Part shown: positions 8,334 to 17,561 of the stretch, one piece after another | Layout: each line of letters begins with the position of its first letter | Position numbering within the stretch: position 1 is the first letter of the stretch | Assembly (NCBI GenBank): GCA_021200565.1 | Contig: JAJQGJ010000002.1 | Coordinates: 1-64,000, forward strand | From: Oscillospiraceae bacterium | GTDB taxonomy: Bacteria > Bacillota > Clostridia > Oscillospirales > Ruminococcaceae | Length of the DNA stretch: 64,000 nt | Reading direction: 5' to 3' | Program-made: the position numbers and the translations under genes | The notes under the pieces: model-generated | Databases searched by the model: none | Seen by the model: only the letters and a program-made list of their open reading frames with translations | What the model was told of the DNA's origin: nothing

Positions 8334-8551
8334 TATGCGCTCCTTTCAGACTGTCGGATCATTTGTGGTGTACTTATTATATCACAAGTTCCGGCATTTG
8401 TAACCCCTTCATTGCGAATAAGTCGTAAAATTTTTTCCTCCATTGTTTCTGTGCCGTTATCCTTGAATACCACCTTGACCTTATAGATGGTTGTGCCGAT
8501 GCGGCGTGTTGTGTAATAAGAGTTGCTGTTTTCGATTTTTACCATAGGCAA
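8333..8551 (-). CDS. tnpW: TnpW-like transposon protein
   Basis: 72 residues. The pattern RRIGTTIYKVKVVFKDNGTETMEEKILRLI in the middle is that of the TnpW family found directly upstream of TnpX-type recombinases (quoted in part: RRIGTTIYKVKV, EEKILRLI). The ATG at 8551 follows GGAGGTAATT. The stop overlaps the recombinase start, so the two are translationally coupled. The function of TnpW is not established in the family. The gene is divergent from the sigma-like regulator at 8753. Confidence 0.85.
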   Translation of the reverse strand: MPMVKIENSNSYYTTRRIGTTIYKVKVVFKDNGTETMEEKILRLIRNEGVTNAGTCDIISTPQMIRQSERSA

Positions 8552-8565
8552 TTACCTCCTTCATG

Positions 8566-8594
8566 TTGAAAAGTTCAAGATTTTCGAGTATAAT
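8566..8594 (+). promoter_or_regulatory. Sigma-A promoter of the sigma-like regulator gene
   Basis: TTGAAA (8566-8571), 17-base spacer, TATAAT (8589-8594). It points toward 8753 and overlaps the upstream region of tnpW, so the divergent units may be co-regulated. Confidence 0.75.
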
Positions 8595-8752
8595 ACTTTT
8601 AGTCCCGTTTTATATAGCCGCACTGTAATATAAAAGCGAGAAAAATGTATTACTTCCTCACTAATAGGAGAAATACAGGGCATTCAGCGGAACTGTTTTT
8701 TCGCAGAGTTGAAGAAAATCCAAAAAATATTTTTGAAGGGAGGTGTCCGGCG

Positions 8753-9508
8753 GTGCGTATTGATGATGAAAGATATGAATATGACGGCACTTATGAAGAT
8801 GAAGTCAATGAAAAGGCACAACAACAGATTAAAAAGGAACAGCGGCTTATTGACGAATTGGAAGCCGATGCTGATGAGCATCCAATCGAGGATGACGAGG
8901 ACGATAGAGATGAACAGCCCGAACGAAAGCTACTCAAGCGGGAGCTTCGGGCGCAAGCACTTAAGCGTCTGGAGGATTCCGCACGAACATTAAAAGACTA
9001 CGAAAACCTGATTGCATGGTATGACCGGCTGGATGCCAACAGAGAGCGCAGAGAACGTTATCATGAAATTCCCCGCAGTGGCGATGATATTCCACTTGAT
9101 TACGGAGCAATAAAAGACGGGCTGTACTTTCCCGATACCCTGAATGATGTTCTGGAAAAGCAAATCCGCAACGGCGACTTTATCGACGCCATTTTCTTTT
9201 GTCCTTACGATATACATGAGCTTGTGACCGAGAAGTATATGTCGGATATTCTTCGGGAACTGAGTGAAGACAACAAATTCCTGCTTTTTCTGTTTGCAAT
9301 CCGGCAATACAGCTCCACACGGATTGCTGCTATCCGAGGGCAGACAGACCGCAATATCCGCAAGGTTCGTGGCACGATGCTGAAAAAGATACGAAAAAAG
9401 CTGCTTGCCGCACTCAAAGATAAAGCAGACAAACAGCAACCGTTGACCTTGCTTGAAAAGGAATTTTTAACGGATAACGGTGTGGGTATTGAAAACACCG
9501 TCGGATAG
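8753..9508 (+). CDS. Sigma-70-like/HTH regulator of the mobile element
   Basis: 251 residues from GTG 8753, preferred because GGGAGGTG lies 8-9 bases upstream and the preceding in-frame stretch (an ATG exists at 8645) is AT-rich with no ribosome site. N-terminal part acidic and coiled (KEQRLIDELEADADEHPIE). The C-terminal ~60 residues (FLFAIRQYSSTRIAAIRGQT followed by DRNIRKVRGTMLKKIRKKL) match the helix-turn-helix of sigma region 4-like proteins in such transposons. It may control transfer or excision genes. No region 2 is recognisable, so it is unlikely to be a complete sigma factor. Confidence 0.7.
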   Translation: MRIDDERYEYDGTYEDEVNEKAQQQIKKEQRLIDELEADADEHPIEDDEDDRDEQPERKLLKRELRAQALKRLEDSARTLKDYENLIAWYDRLDANRERRERYHEIPRSGDDIPLDYGAIKDGLYFPDTLNDVLEKQIRNGDFIDAIFFCPYDIHELVTEKYMSDILRELSEDNKFLLFLFAIRQYSSTRIAAIRGQTDRNIRKVRGTMLKKIRKKLLAALKDKADKQQPLTLLEKEFLTDNGVGIENTVG

Positions 9509-9570
9509 TAGTATAATGGTAATATATTTTATAGATATTGGGGTTACAATACATAGTGGAGGGTCTGGCG

Positions 9571-10491
9571 ATGAATAACCTGTTTGAACGCACATCTTCA
9601 AGCTGGGTGCGATACAGCGAATACGAATGGAAAGAAGCCGACAACGGCAAGCTATACCTCACGCCGACCAGAACGGCACAGCCCGGCATTTACGATCCGC
9701 TGAGCGAGTATCAGAGGATTGTTCTGGATGCTATCAACATCGGGCGCATGGAATCACAGGGGAACACCCCGGAGGAAATACAGAAAGCAATTCAGCAGTT
9801 CGCAGTCAGATACGGCTTGCTCGGCTTGATGACCGCTCTGCCAACAACGCCGAACTTCATGGACTATGAAGCGGTGTATCTGCCAAAGAATCATTTTATC
9901 CGTGAGGAATCCATGTCCACAACGGATTATCTCAACTTATTCTTTCCCCTTGACAAGCCGGACGTGGTCAAGCAGGGCATAGAATCCATGTGGAACGTCA
10001 GCAACGACCGTGTTATGATGGCACTCGCCATGACTATGTCGGACAAGCCGATGGCAATCAATATGAGTTTCCAGAGGGAATATGCGGAAAACTATGAGTG
10101 GATGAAGCAACAGTTTATCGACATTGCTTTTACCTATCTGACTTCGGTTCTTTTCTACGAGGACTACGATAAGATGACACCCGAACAGCGGCTCCTTATG
10201 CAACAGGGTATGGAAGCCTTCGGTGGCATTGCTCCGACTTACAGGATTGCTCTTCTGGATAAGCCCACGATTGTCTGGGACTTCCATTCGCTGATGCTCG
10301 GTATTCAGATGATGTTCAGCTTTATGCTAACGGACAGCGACAAACCTATTCGCCTGTGCAAACACTGTATGCAAGCTTTCGTCGCAAGCAGACCAAGTGC
10401 CGTATTTTGCAGTCCTCAGTGCAAAAATAGATATAATGTTTATAAGAGTCGGGGGAAGAATAAAGATAAGGATGGTGACACTGATGCCTGA
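9571..10491 (+). CDS. DUF6076-like protein with C-terminal zinc finger
   Basis: 306 residues from ATG 9571 (GTGGAGGG 7 bases upstream; an earlier in-frame ATG at 9538 has none). The body is helical without a familiar catalytic motif. The C-terminus has a treble-clef-like pattern CKHCMQAFVASRPSAVFCSPQCKNRY, resembling the zinc fingers at the end of the element's recombinase. I believe this corresponds to a DUF6076-type family common in gut mobile elements, but function is unknown. Its stop overlaps the start region of the next gene by 8 bases, so the two are probably coupled. Confidence 0.6.
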   Translation: MNNLFERTSSSWVRYSEYEWKEADNGKLYLTPTRTAQPGIYDPLSEYQRIVLDAINIGRMESQGNTPEEIQKAIQQFAVRYGLLGLMTALPTTPNFMDYEAVYLPKNHFIREESMSTTDYLNLFFPLDKPDVVKQGIESMWNVSNDRVMMALAMTMSDKPMAINMSFQREYAENYEWMKQQFIDIAFTYLTSVLFYEDYDKMTPEQRLLMQQGMEAFGGIAPTYRIALLDKPTIVWDFHSLMLGIQMMFSFMLTDSDKPIRLCKHCMQAFVASRPSAVFCSPQCKNRYNVYKSRGKNKDKDGDTDA

Positions 10492-11839
10492 AAGTCAGAA
10501 CATAGAATGGAAAAGTAAGTGGAAAGACGAATATTTAGAATGGATTTGCGGTTATGCTAATGCACAGGGCGGCAAAATCTATATCGGCTGTGATGATAAT
10601 GGAAATATCATCGGAATATCTAATGCCGGAAAATTGCTTGAGGATATTCCAAACAAAATCAGAGAAGCGATGGGCATTATCGTTGGTGTCAACCTCTGTG
10701 AAGAATACGGAAAAGAATACATTGAGATTGATGTTCCCACTTATCCGATAGGTATCTCCTATAAAGGTGTTTATTACTATCGCAGTGGTAGTACTCGTCA
10801 GGTGCTGAACGGTCCCGCTTTGGAAGCATTTCTGATGCGTAAGCGTGGTGCAACCTGGGATAACCTTCCACTTCCTGCTTTTTCTTTGGACGATGTAGAT
10901 GATACGATTGTGGAGCATTTCAAGAAATGGGCTTCTAAAAAGGGTCGTATCGACAAAAGTGTTCTGGACGAGCCAAAGGATGTGCTTATGGAAAAGTTGC
11001 ATCTGATGAACGGCTCATATCTGACCAATGCCGCCATGCTCCTGTTCGCCAAAGACCCGGAGAAATGGCAGCTTGGAGCTTATGTCAAAATCGGATACTT
11101 TGAAACCGATGCCGACCTTATGTATCAGGATGAAATCCACGGTTCAATTTTAGAACAAATCGATCAAATCGTAGAGCTTGTGTACCTGAAATATATGAAA
11201 GCAAAAATAACCTACGAAGGTATGCAACGTATTGAACGATATTTTGTCCCGGAAGACGCTTTGCGAGAAGCTCTGTTAAACGCTCTTTGCCACAAGCAGT
11301 ATCAATCCGGCGTGCCTATTCAGATAAGCGTGTACGAGGACAAGCTGTATATTGCCAACTGCGGTTGTCTGCCTGAAAACTGGACATTGGAAAATCTGAT
11401 GCACAAACACGCTTCCAGCCCATACAATCCCAATATCGCTCATGTTTTCTACTTGGCAGGATTTATTGAAAGTTGGGGCAGAGGCATTGAAAAGATATGC
11501 TCCGCTTGCAAAAAAGACGGTGTGCCGCAACCTGTCTACACCATCAATCCCGGCGATATTATGATTGAGTTCACAGCCCCGGAGGATCGTATTGTTCGTT
11601 CTGTAACCCATAGGGTGACTGATAGGGTGACTGATAGGGTGACTGATTCAGTGACTGATAACGAACGTGATTTGTTGTCGCTTCTTGCAGAAGATCCCGG
11701 TTACACAATGCCGAAACTTTCTGAGAAAATGGGCATCAGCAGGAAAACTGTGGCGCAAAGATTAAAGCGACTCAAAGAAAAAGGCATTATCGAGCGTATC
11801 GGCTCTGACCGAAAAGGCTATTGGAAGATAAACAACTGA
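10484..11839 (+). CDS. AlbA_2 (Schlafen-like)/RecG-like regulator with HTH
   Basis: 451 residues from ATG 10484 (AAGGATGG upstream; an ATG at 10472 is possible). N-terminal AlbA_2/divergent AAA-4 domain: ESQNIEWKSKWKDEYLEWIC, then FANAQGG-type motif YANAQGGKIYIGCDDNG; central ATPase-like region with ALLNALCHKQY, ending FIESWGRGIEKI; C-terminal winged helix (TMPKLSEKMGISRKTVAQRL). These are usually annotated as RecG-like predicted transcriptional regulators or ATP-binding proteins. Between the core and the HTH is a run of VTDR repeats encoded by 12-base units. Last gene of the element, closed by a terminator at 11851-11892. Confidence 0.82.
   Translation: MPESQNIEWKSKWKDEYLEWICGYANAQGGKIYIGCDDNGNIIGISNAGKLLEDIPNKIREAMGIIVGVNLCEEYGKEYIEIDVPTYPIGISYKGVYYYRSGSTRQVLNGPALEAFLMRKRGATWDNLPLPAFSLDDVDDTIVEHFKKWASKKGRIDKSVLDEPKDVLMEKLHLMNGSYLTNAAMLLFAKDPEKWQLGAYVKIGYFETDADLMYQDEIHGSILEQIDQIVELVYLKYMKAKITYEGMQRIERYFVPEDALREALLNALCHKQYQSGVPIQISVYEDKLYIANCGCLPENWTLENLMHKHASSPYNPNIAHVFYLAGFIESWGRGIEKICSACKKDGVPQPVYTINPGDIMIEFTAPEDRIVRSVTHRVTDRVTDRVTDSVTDNERDLLSLLAEDPGYTMPKLSEKMGISRKTVAQRLKRLKEKGIIERIGSDRKGYWKINN
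11610..11662 (+). repeat. 12-bp tandem repeat inside the AlbA_2 gene
   Basis: The unit agggtgactgat occurs about four times in a row (last copies diverged), encoding VTHR/VTDR/VTDR/VTDS/VTD. Being a multiple of three, copy-number change keeps the frame and alters only the linker between the ATPase-like part and the winged helix. Confidence 0.85.
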
Positions 11840-11850
11840 AAAACAGTTTA

Positions 11851-13189
<1,339 letters not shown>

Positions 13190-13193
<4 letters not shown>

Positions 13194-13681
13194 AGATTCA
13201 TCTCCCGATCCTTGCTCTTGACCTTGACCTTTTCACGCTGTTGCTTCTTAGACTGCTCCTGATGGCGGGAGAGCTTCTGAAGCAGCGAGGGCTTGCCTCT
13301 CTTTGTGAGTGACTTTGCAGAAAACTCCTTGAACGCCTGAGTCATGACATCAACATCCCGTCCCTTGAAGAAGACGAGGTAACGTGGAGGCTGACCGGCA
13401 GTATCCTTCATGAGGGAATAGTCGATTCCGTACTTCTTTGCAGTGCGCTCGAATGACTTAATATTTCCGTCCGTCACCTCGATTTTGCTGAGGGCGGAGT
13501 TCTGTTCGACAAGATGCTTGATTGACTGCTTGCCACGATAAGTCTTCGGCTGAGAAGCGGTCTTCTGAGCCTTCTCGATTTCCTCAACGAACTTCTTGAG
13601 AGCCTTGTTAAGCACCTCGCCAGTAACTTTTCCGCCCTTGATTGCGATTGCAACAACCTTAGTGTTTACTTCGTCTTGCAT
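13190..13681 (-). CDS. pcfB: PcfB-family (DUF3801) conjugation protein
   Basis: 163 residues. Sequence IAIKGGKVTGEVLNKALKKF, LEQN-like segments and a lysine-rich tail (KQQREKVKVKSKDR) are characteristic of PcfB/DUF3801, an accessory DNA-processing protein encoded just upstream of the VirD4 coupling protein in Gram-positive conjugative elements. In pCF10 the family helps the relaxase dock on the coupling protein (family knowledge). ATG at 13681 preceded by AAAGGAGTG. The frame is intact although its partner gene downstream is truncated. Confidence 0.85.
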
Positions 13682-13754
13682 TGGATCACTCCTTTCGTGG
13701 AATTATTGTGGGGACGATAGGTCTACGGCGGAAATCCCCGATAGTAGATAATAA

Positions 13755-14648
13755 TCACGGCAACACCTCCTTCCTTGAGTTACCATAGAGGTCACGGTTT
13801 ACGAGTGCTGAATAGTAGTTGTCCATAGTGAGTGTTGCGTTATACAGCGTCGTTAGGATATATGCCCGGATATTCCGTATGTCCGACGGGCATTCATCCA
13901 TCGCCTGAAAGACATATTCAATATGCCTGCTGTCTAACTTCAAGAGGCGAGATTTAACTACTTCCTGTGGCATATCCTCGCCGTTTATACGGATGGTCGA
14001 GCGTGTGGAGCAGATTGCATCCAGCATAATCTCAACCATCTCGTTTGCTCGGTCGATGTCGAAATGCTTGTCCTGAGCAAGTACCTCCAGTTCAAGATTA
14101 TCCCGGATAATCTCCCTGTATCGCTTCCTCTGCTCCATCCCATCCATCCTATCAAGATTGATAGATTGATTGTTACTTACTAAGTCTTTTGTTTCTTGAG
14201 TGATTACTTGATTAGTATTTATTTGCGTTGGGTTTGCCGACGGCGGTTCAGCCGGTGTCGGTTTTGCCGTCGTCGGATTTTCCGATGGCGGTTTTCCCGA
14301 TGGCGGATTTTCCAATGACGGTGATAACACATTCGGAATATTGAAAACTGTGTATCTTGCCTTGCTCATGTGTCCGTTTTCATCTCTTGTCTGATAGCGA
14401 TACACATAACCTTGTTCCTCAAGCTCTTTCATGGCAGAACGTATGCCGTCAATGCCATCCGTGTTGAGGGTTGCAAGCCCTTGTAGCGAATAATCCCAAT
14501 CAGGAGGAAGACTCAGCATCTTTGAAAGAAGACCGACTGCTTTCAAAGATAGATTCTTGTTTCGGAGATGATGATTCAGCATAGTCGTAAAACCGTTAGC
14601 TCTCTGAATATCTATCTCAGGCAGACTGTTGCTCTTGACTTTCTTCAT
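13755..14648 (-). CDS. RepA N-terminal/HTH replication initiator-like protein
   Basis: 297 residues from ATG 14648 (GGGGGCAGAAAG upstream); an open stretch upstream overlaps the preceding gene and is not used. N-terminal ~100 residues resemble the RepA_N/DnaD-like winged helix of conjugative elements (FTTMLNHHLRNKNLSLKAVG, LLSKMLSLPPDWDYSLQGLA). A Pro/Ser/Thr-rich linker follows at about 135-165, with repeats of the type PPSGKPPSENP. The C-terminal domain (DUF6017-like: YREIIRDNLELEVLAQD, SRLLKLDSRHIEYVF) completes the usual length. It probably allows transient replication of the excised element. Confidence 0.8.
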   Translation of the reverse strand: MKKVKSNSLPEIDIQRANGFTTMLNHHLRNKNLSLKAVGLLSKMLSLPPDWDYSLQGLATLNTDGIDGIRSAMKELEEQGYVYRYQTRDENGHMSKARYTVFNIPNVLSPSLENPPSGKPPSENPTTAKPTPAEPPSANPTQINTNQVITQETKDLVSNNQSINLDRMDGMEQRKRYREIIRDNLELEVLAQDKHFDIDRANEMVEIMLDAICSTRSTIRINGEDMPQEVVKSRLLKLDSRHIEYVFQAMDECPSDIRNIRAYILTTLYNATLTMDNYYSALVNRDLYGNSRKEVLP

Positions 14649-14847
14649 CTTTCTGCCCCCTTCTTGTGGATAGCTCATATGGTGAATATGGGCAATACTC
14701 GAATACGCACGACTGATCCTTCCAGAACGGACGATTGAACCGGCAGGTGCGACATTCGGGAATAATGCCATCATAGCCGCTATCAAATTTCGAGTACGGC
14801 GACTCTTTCATCATCGCCTCGAATGCGATGAAGATTTCGTTTTTCAT
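14617..14847 (-). CDS. Small Cys-containing conjugative-element protein
   Basis: 76 residues from ATG 14847 (GGAGGAAACAA upstream). Pattern ECRTCRFNRPFWKDQSCVFEYC has four or five cysteines spaced like a small zinc site. It overlaps the RepA-like start by 32 bases. The same protein is present almost unchanged at 43368-43583, which identifies the two conjugative-element remnants as homologous. No function is known to me; it is a frequent companion of RepA in this element family. Confidence 0.75.
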   Translation of the reverse strand: MKNEIFIAFEAMMKESPYSKFDSGYDGIIPECRTCRFNRPFWKDQSCVFEYCPYSPYELSTRRGQKDEESQEQQSA

Positions 14848-14885
14848 TTTGTTTCCTCCTGTTGATTTCATATTGAGATAAAAAA

Positions 14886-14915
14886 GCCCCTTGCGGTTGC
14901 AAGCAATGACGGGGT
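14886..14915 (-). terminator. Leader hairpin ahead of the small Cys gene
   Basis: Read on the minus strand CCCC...TTGC/GCAA...GGGGC is followed by TTTTT, about 35 bases before the gene start. The second copy at 43594-43632 has the same arrangement with a stronger stem, so this is probably a conserved terminator or attenuator in the leader. Confidence 0.55.
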
Positions 14916-14946
14916 GGTGTTAAACTTTTCTTTTGAGAATAGAGTC

Positions 14947-14975
14947 TTGATTTATGCGTAACTGTGTGGTATAAT
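14947..14975 (+). promoter_or_regulatory. Promoter of the Rpn nuclease gene
   Basis: TTGATT (14947-14952), 17-base spacer, TATAAT (14970-14975), 34 bases before the start codon. Confidence 0.7.
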
Positions 14976-15009
14976 ATAGTCACAGTAAGGTAGGATTGGG
15001 GCGATAGCG

Positions 15010-15846
15010 ATGGGCGACATTCCAGAGAATCATCTGGAAATAATACATCGTGGTGCTGAAAATATGCAGAAGCAGAATCTGTTCAGCGATACATTAGCTT
15101 CTGTTGCACTGGAAGACATAGGCGCTTGTCAGCACGTTGTCCGTACGATTCTTGGTAAGGATGACATCGAAATCATAAGCGTAAAAGGACAGTATCGGCT
15201 TTTGAATATTACATCGAAAGACACGATATTGGACGCATTTGCACAGGATAGTACAGGACGGCGTATAAATATCGAAATCCAGCGCAGGGATACTGTTGAC
15301 CATGCAAGACGAATCAGATACTATGGTTCAATGATTGACAAGAGTATTCTCGACAAAGGCGCATACTATGATGAGTTGCCAGATGTGTATATAATTTATA
15401 TCAGTGAAACGGATTTGCTGAATGTCGGCGAGGCGGTTTATCCGGTTACAAAGACACTCGGAAAGTCTGGAATCCCATATGATGATGGTAACTATGTAGT
15501 GTTTGCAAACGCCGCCATCGATGATGGTAGCGACACAGCGAAATTGATGCAGTATTTTAAGAAAGCAGACCCGGACGACATGAGTCAGGGAGCATTGTCA
15601 GAGCGCATTCATTATTTGAAATGCGAGCAAGGAGGTTATGACGAAATGTGCAAAGTAGCAGAAGATCTTTATAACAAAGGTAAAGAACAAGGTATCGAGC
15701 AAGGTATTGAGCAAGGTAAGCTCGAAAATGCCAAAGCCATGGCGATTAGTTTACACGCATCTGGTGTAGCCGAAGATTTAATTGCTAAGGCTGCAAACGT
15801 CAGCGTCGAACTTGTTAGAAAGTGGCTTGGTTTGGCTTCAGCATGA
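15010..15846 (+). CDS. Rpn-family PD-(D/E)XK nuclease/putative transposase
   Basis: 278 residues. NLFSDTLASVALEDIGACQH near the start and then the nuclease core: LDAFAQDSTGRRINIEIQRR, whose Asp and the ExQ pair fit a PD-(D/E)XK active site. The C-terminal part has a Gln/Gly-rich coiled segment with a short peptide repeat (KEQGIEQGIEQGK) and a terminal HTH-like tail that varies between paralogues. The family (PF12784-like) includes Rpn proteins that promote recA-independent recombination; some have been linked to defence. It is a cargo gene between the small Cys gene and the excisionase-like gene. Confidence 0.82.
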   Translation: MGDIPENHLEIIHRGAENMQKQNLFSDTLASVALEDIGACQHVVRTILGKDDIEIISVKGQYRLLNITSKDTILDAFAQDSTGRRINIEIQRRDTVDHARRIRYYGSMIDKSILDKGAYYDELPDVYIIYISETDLLNVGEAVYPVTKTLGKSGIPYDDGNYVVFANAAIDDGSDTAKLMQYFKKADPDDMSQGALSERIHYLKCEQGGYDEMCKVAEDLYNKGKEQGIEQGIEQGKLENAKAMAISLHASGVAEDLIAKAANVSVELVRKWLGLASA

Positions 15847-15873
15847 GATAGTTATGCCCAGATAAAGAAGTAA

Positions 15874-15943
15874 TAGCTCAGCGGGTACTTTCTGACTGTG
15901 AAATTATCACAGAATATGTGAGTATTTTGCTGGGCTATTTTTA
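15874..15943 (+). terminator. Long terminator after the Rpn gene
   Basis: Outer arms TAGCTCAGC (15874-15882) and GCTGGGCTA (15929-15937), continued inward by a G-U-rich stem and an inner CTGTGA/TCACAG hairpin, then TTTTTA. Confidence 0.65.
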
Positions 15944-15949
15944 CCCGCA

Positions 15950-16189
15950 GTGCTGAAAGAGTGTGCGAATATTTCGCTTGATATTGATTCTGATGAGGAG
16001 GTAGTAGATATGTGCAAAGCATGGAGTGATGCTCGGAAAGATGCCGAGAGAAATGGCGAAATAAGGTCTGCTGTGAATACTGCAAGAAGATATGGTATAT
16101 CAGATGATAAGATTTTAGCAGACATCATTGCACAGTTTGATCTTACCGAGGGAGAAGCTAAAGCATATCTGCTTAAGGAAAGTGCTTAA
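15950..16189 (+). pseudogene. C-terminal tail of another Rpn-family gene
   Basis: About 79 codons with no nuclease core. The frame EEVVDMCKAWSDARKDAERN and then a helical tail ending EGEAKAYLLKESA matches the variable C-terminal region of Rpn-like proteins. It is a leftover of a paralogue whose front has been replaced or deleted. A following 200 bases holds yet another such tail. Confidence 0.65.
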
Positions 16190-16198
16190 CTTCTCGGA

Positions 16199-16387
16199 GG
16201 TTATTGATGTGTGCAAGGCGTGGAAAGAAGAATTTGAATACGGTAGAGAAATGGTCTGATTTTAGGCACGATTGAAACCTTAAGAGACCTCAGTTTTGTC
16301 GATGACGAAATCAAGGAAAAGATTATGGCTAAGTACAATCTTACCGAAAAGGAAGCTAAGGAGTATATGCTTAAAAAGAGTGCCTAA
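16199..16387 (+). pseudogene. Third, frameshifted Rpn C-terminal tail
   Basis: Reads VIDVCKAWKEEFEYGREMV then a stop, and after a small break TIETLRDLSFVDDEIKEKIM ending TEKEAKEYMLKKSA. Clearly the same domain as the fragment just before it, now with an interior stop/frameshift. Confidence 0.6.
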
Positions 16388-16408
16388 CTTCTAACTCAAA
16401 CAACAAGC

Positions 16409-16468
16409 CCAGACGGTTATATCTCACTGCGAAAGCAGTCTGTAGTAACTGTCCGGGCTTCTTTTTGG
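16409..16468. terminator. Terminator between Rpn remnants and excisionase-like gene
   Basis: AAGCCC-A-GAC ... GTC-C-GGGCTT with a long loop containing an inner ACTGC-GAAA-GCAGT hairpin, then CTTTTT on the plus strand. Confidence 0.6.
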
Positions 16469-16476
16469 CTCTAAAT

Positions 16477-17100
16477 TTAAGCTTGTCTACTCAACTTCTC
16501 AATCCTTTGCTTCTCATGAAAACCACTGAAAAGAGCCAGATGCTTCCAGGTCTTGCGGTCGATGTTGCAGCAATACGGGGAGACAAGAAAGTCGATGAAA
16601 CAAGGCTTTGGAATCAGGTATTTCTTGGATATATAAAACGACTTGACACGCTTGTCTTTGCACCAATTGCGAATTGCCGAATCGCTGTAGCCGGTGAACT
16701 CTGTCACATCAGAAACTGTGAGAACATCGTCATAGTCAATCAGCTCATTCTCAATATATTCACGGAAAGCTTCTCTTTCCTCGCTTGTCAGAATACACAG
16801 CGTTTTAATCCTGAAACTCTTGGGCTTATGACGAATCGGGCGACCGCTGTACCAATTCCTTGGCGCACGGTATTCGTCGGGATGAACTTCTCTGTCTATC
16901 AGGTAAAAGATTATGTCGTCCGTCCTTATAGAGAACCTGTGTGTCTGATTGCCGTTGTCTTTGCAAGGAACCTTTCCACTTTCGAGAAGATATAGAGCGG
17001 TTGACTTGCTTATGTGAGCAATCCTATAGAACTGGTCTTTTGAAACCGTTTCGGGATAATCATTTCTGATCGAGGAGAAGTATTGAAAATCAAACTTCAT
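16477..17100 (-). CDS. Excisionase-like double-HTH protein of the conjugative element
   Basis: 207 residues from ATG 17100 (AAGGTGG nine bases upstream). Two MerR/excisionase-like helix-turn-helix segments: FYRIAHISKSTALYLLESGK (about 20-40) and VSDVTEFTGYSDSAIRNWCK (about 130-150), joined by a region reading DEYRAPRNWYSGRPIRHKPK. It lies next to the tRNA-type attachment site, as xis genes do, and may control excision. A truncated copy with about 90% matching residues lies at 45400-45755. No integrase gene is adjacent. Confidence 0.72.
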   Translation of the reverse strand: MKFDFQYFSSIRNDYPETVSKDQFYRIAHISKSTALYLLESGKVPCKDNGNQTHRFSIRTDDIIFYLIDREVHPDEYRAPRNWYSGRPIRHKPKSFRIKTLCILTSEEREAFREYIENELIDYDDVLTVSDVTEFTGYSDSAIRNWCKDKRVKSFYISKKYLIPKPCFIDFLVSPYCCNIDRKTWKHLALFSGFHEKQRIEKLSRQA

Positions 17101-17428
17101 GGAGATAACCACCTTGTCTTTGTTAGAATATGGCATAAGTAGGTGGTATCTGTCTCTTAAACTGTGCTTTTTCTCTCCAATTTCTGAGGGTATCCTCGCA
17201 AAGCCACTTCTCAAGTGCCTTGCTGTTCTCTCCTAATTCTCTCTTTTTTGCAAAAAATCTCGCTTTTTTAGCCCAAAATCAAGACCTTCGAACTTTCCTT
17301 TATCTAAGCGGTTTTACGGGATTTTCGGAACTTTTTAGCTACGAAAAATCCAGATTTGATGCGGTTTTTAAGCTCTTTTATCTTCTTCTGAAATCTCTTT
17401 ATTTCCTTTAACGTCCGGATTTGATACT
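17101..17428. other. Non-coding region between excisionase-like gene and att site
   Basis: About 330 AT-rich bases without a credible gene. Near-repeats tccagatttgatgc (about 17348) and tccggatttgatac (about 17413) could be integrase arm-type sites flanking the att core; this is weak. The minus-strand leader of the excisionase-like gene occupies the left part. Confidence 0.35.
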
Positions 17429-17490
17429 TGACTCGAAATCGTTTGACGGACTGAATCCGTCCGTGGGTTCGAATCCCACCGTCTCCGCCA
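17429..17490 (+). tRNA. 3' part of tRNA-Ser(CGA): attachment-site fragment
   Basis: From the anticodon loop onward this is a good serine tRNA: loop CTCGAAA with anticodon CGA (17434-17436), long variable arm GACGGA/TCCGTC (17445-17461), T arm GTGGG-TTCGAAT-CCCAC (17463-17479), acceptor CGTCTCC, discriminator G and encoded CCA at 17488-17490. There is no matching GGAGACG acceptor 5' strand or D arm upstream, and the anticodon stem is only partly paired, so it is not a functional gene. It is what remains when an element integrates into a tRNA 3' end: the attR side, with the rebuilt tRNA at the element's other end. Confidence 0.8.
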
Positions 17491-17494
17491 TCTC

Positions 17495-17520
17495 AAAAGC
17501 ACCCAATTCGGGTGCTTTTT
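17495..17520 (+). terminator. tRNA terminator
   Basis: Perfect 10-bp hairpin AAAAGCACCC (17495-17504)/GGGTGCTTTT (17510-17519) with T-run, directly after the CCA end. It indicates that the sequence to the right is the original chromosomal flank. Confidence 0.85.
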
Positions 17521-17561
17521 TCATTCAGATTTACTTATATAAAAGAGAATCGAGGTACCAT

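Noticed and set aside
17400-17490. A complete functional tRNA-Ser
   Set aside because: No acceptor 5' strand or D arm; anticodon stem mispaired beyond three pairs.
17421-17561. Upstream in-frame extension of the HD hydrolase gene
   Set aside because: It would translate the tRNA-Ser fragment and its terminator; the ATG at 17562 has its own ribosome site.
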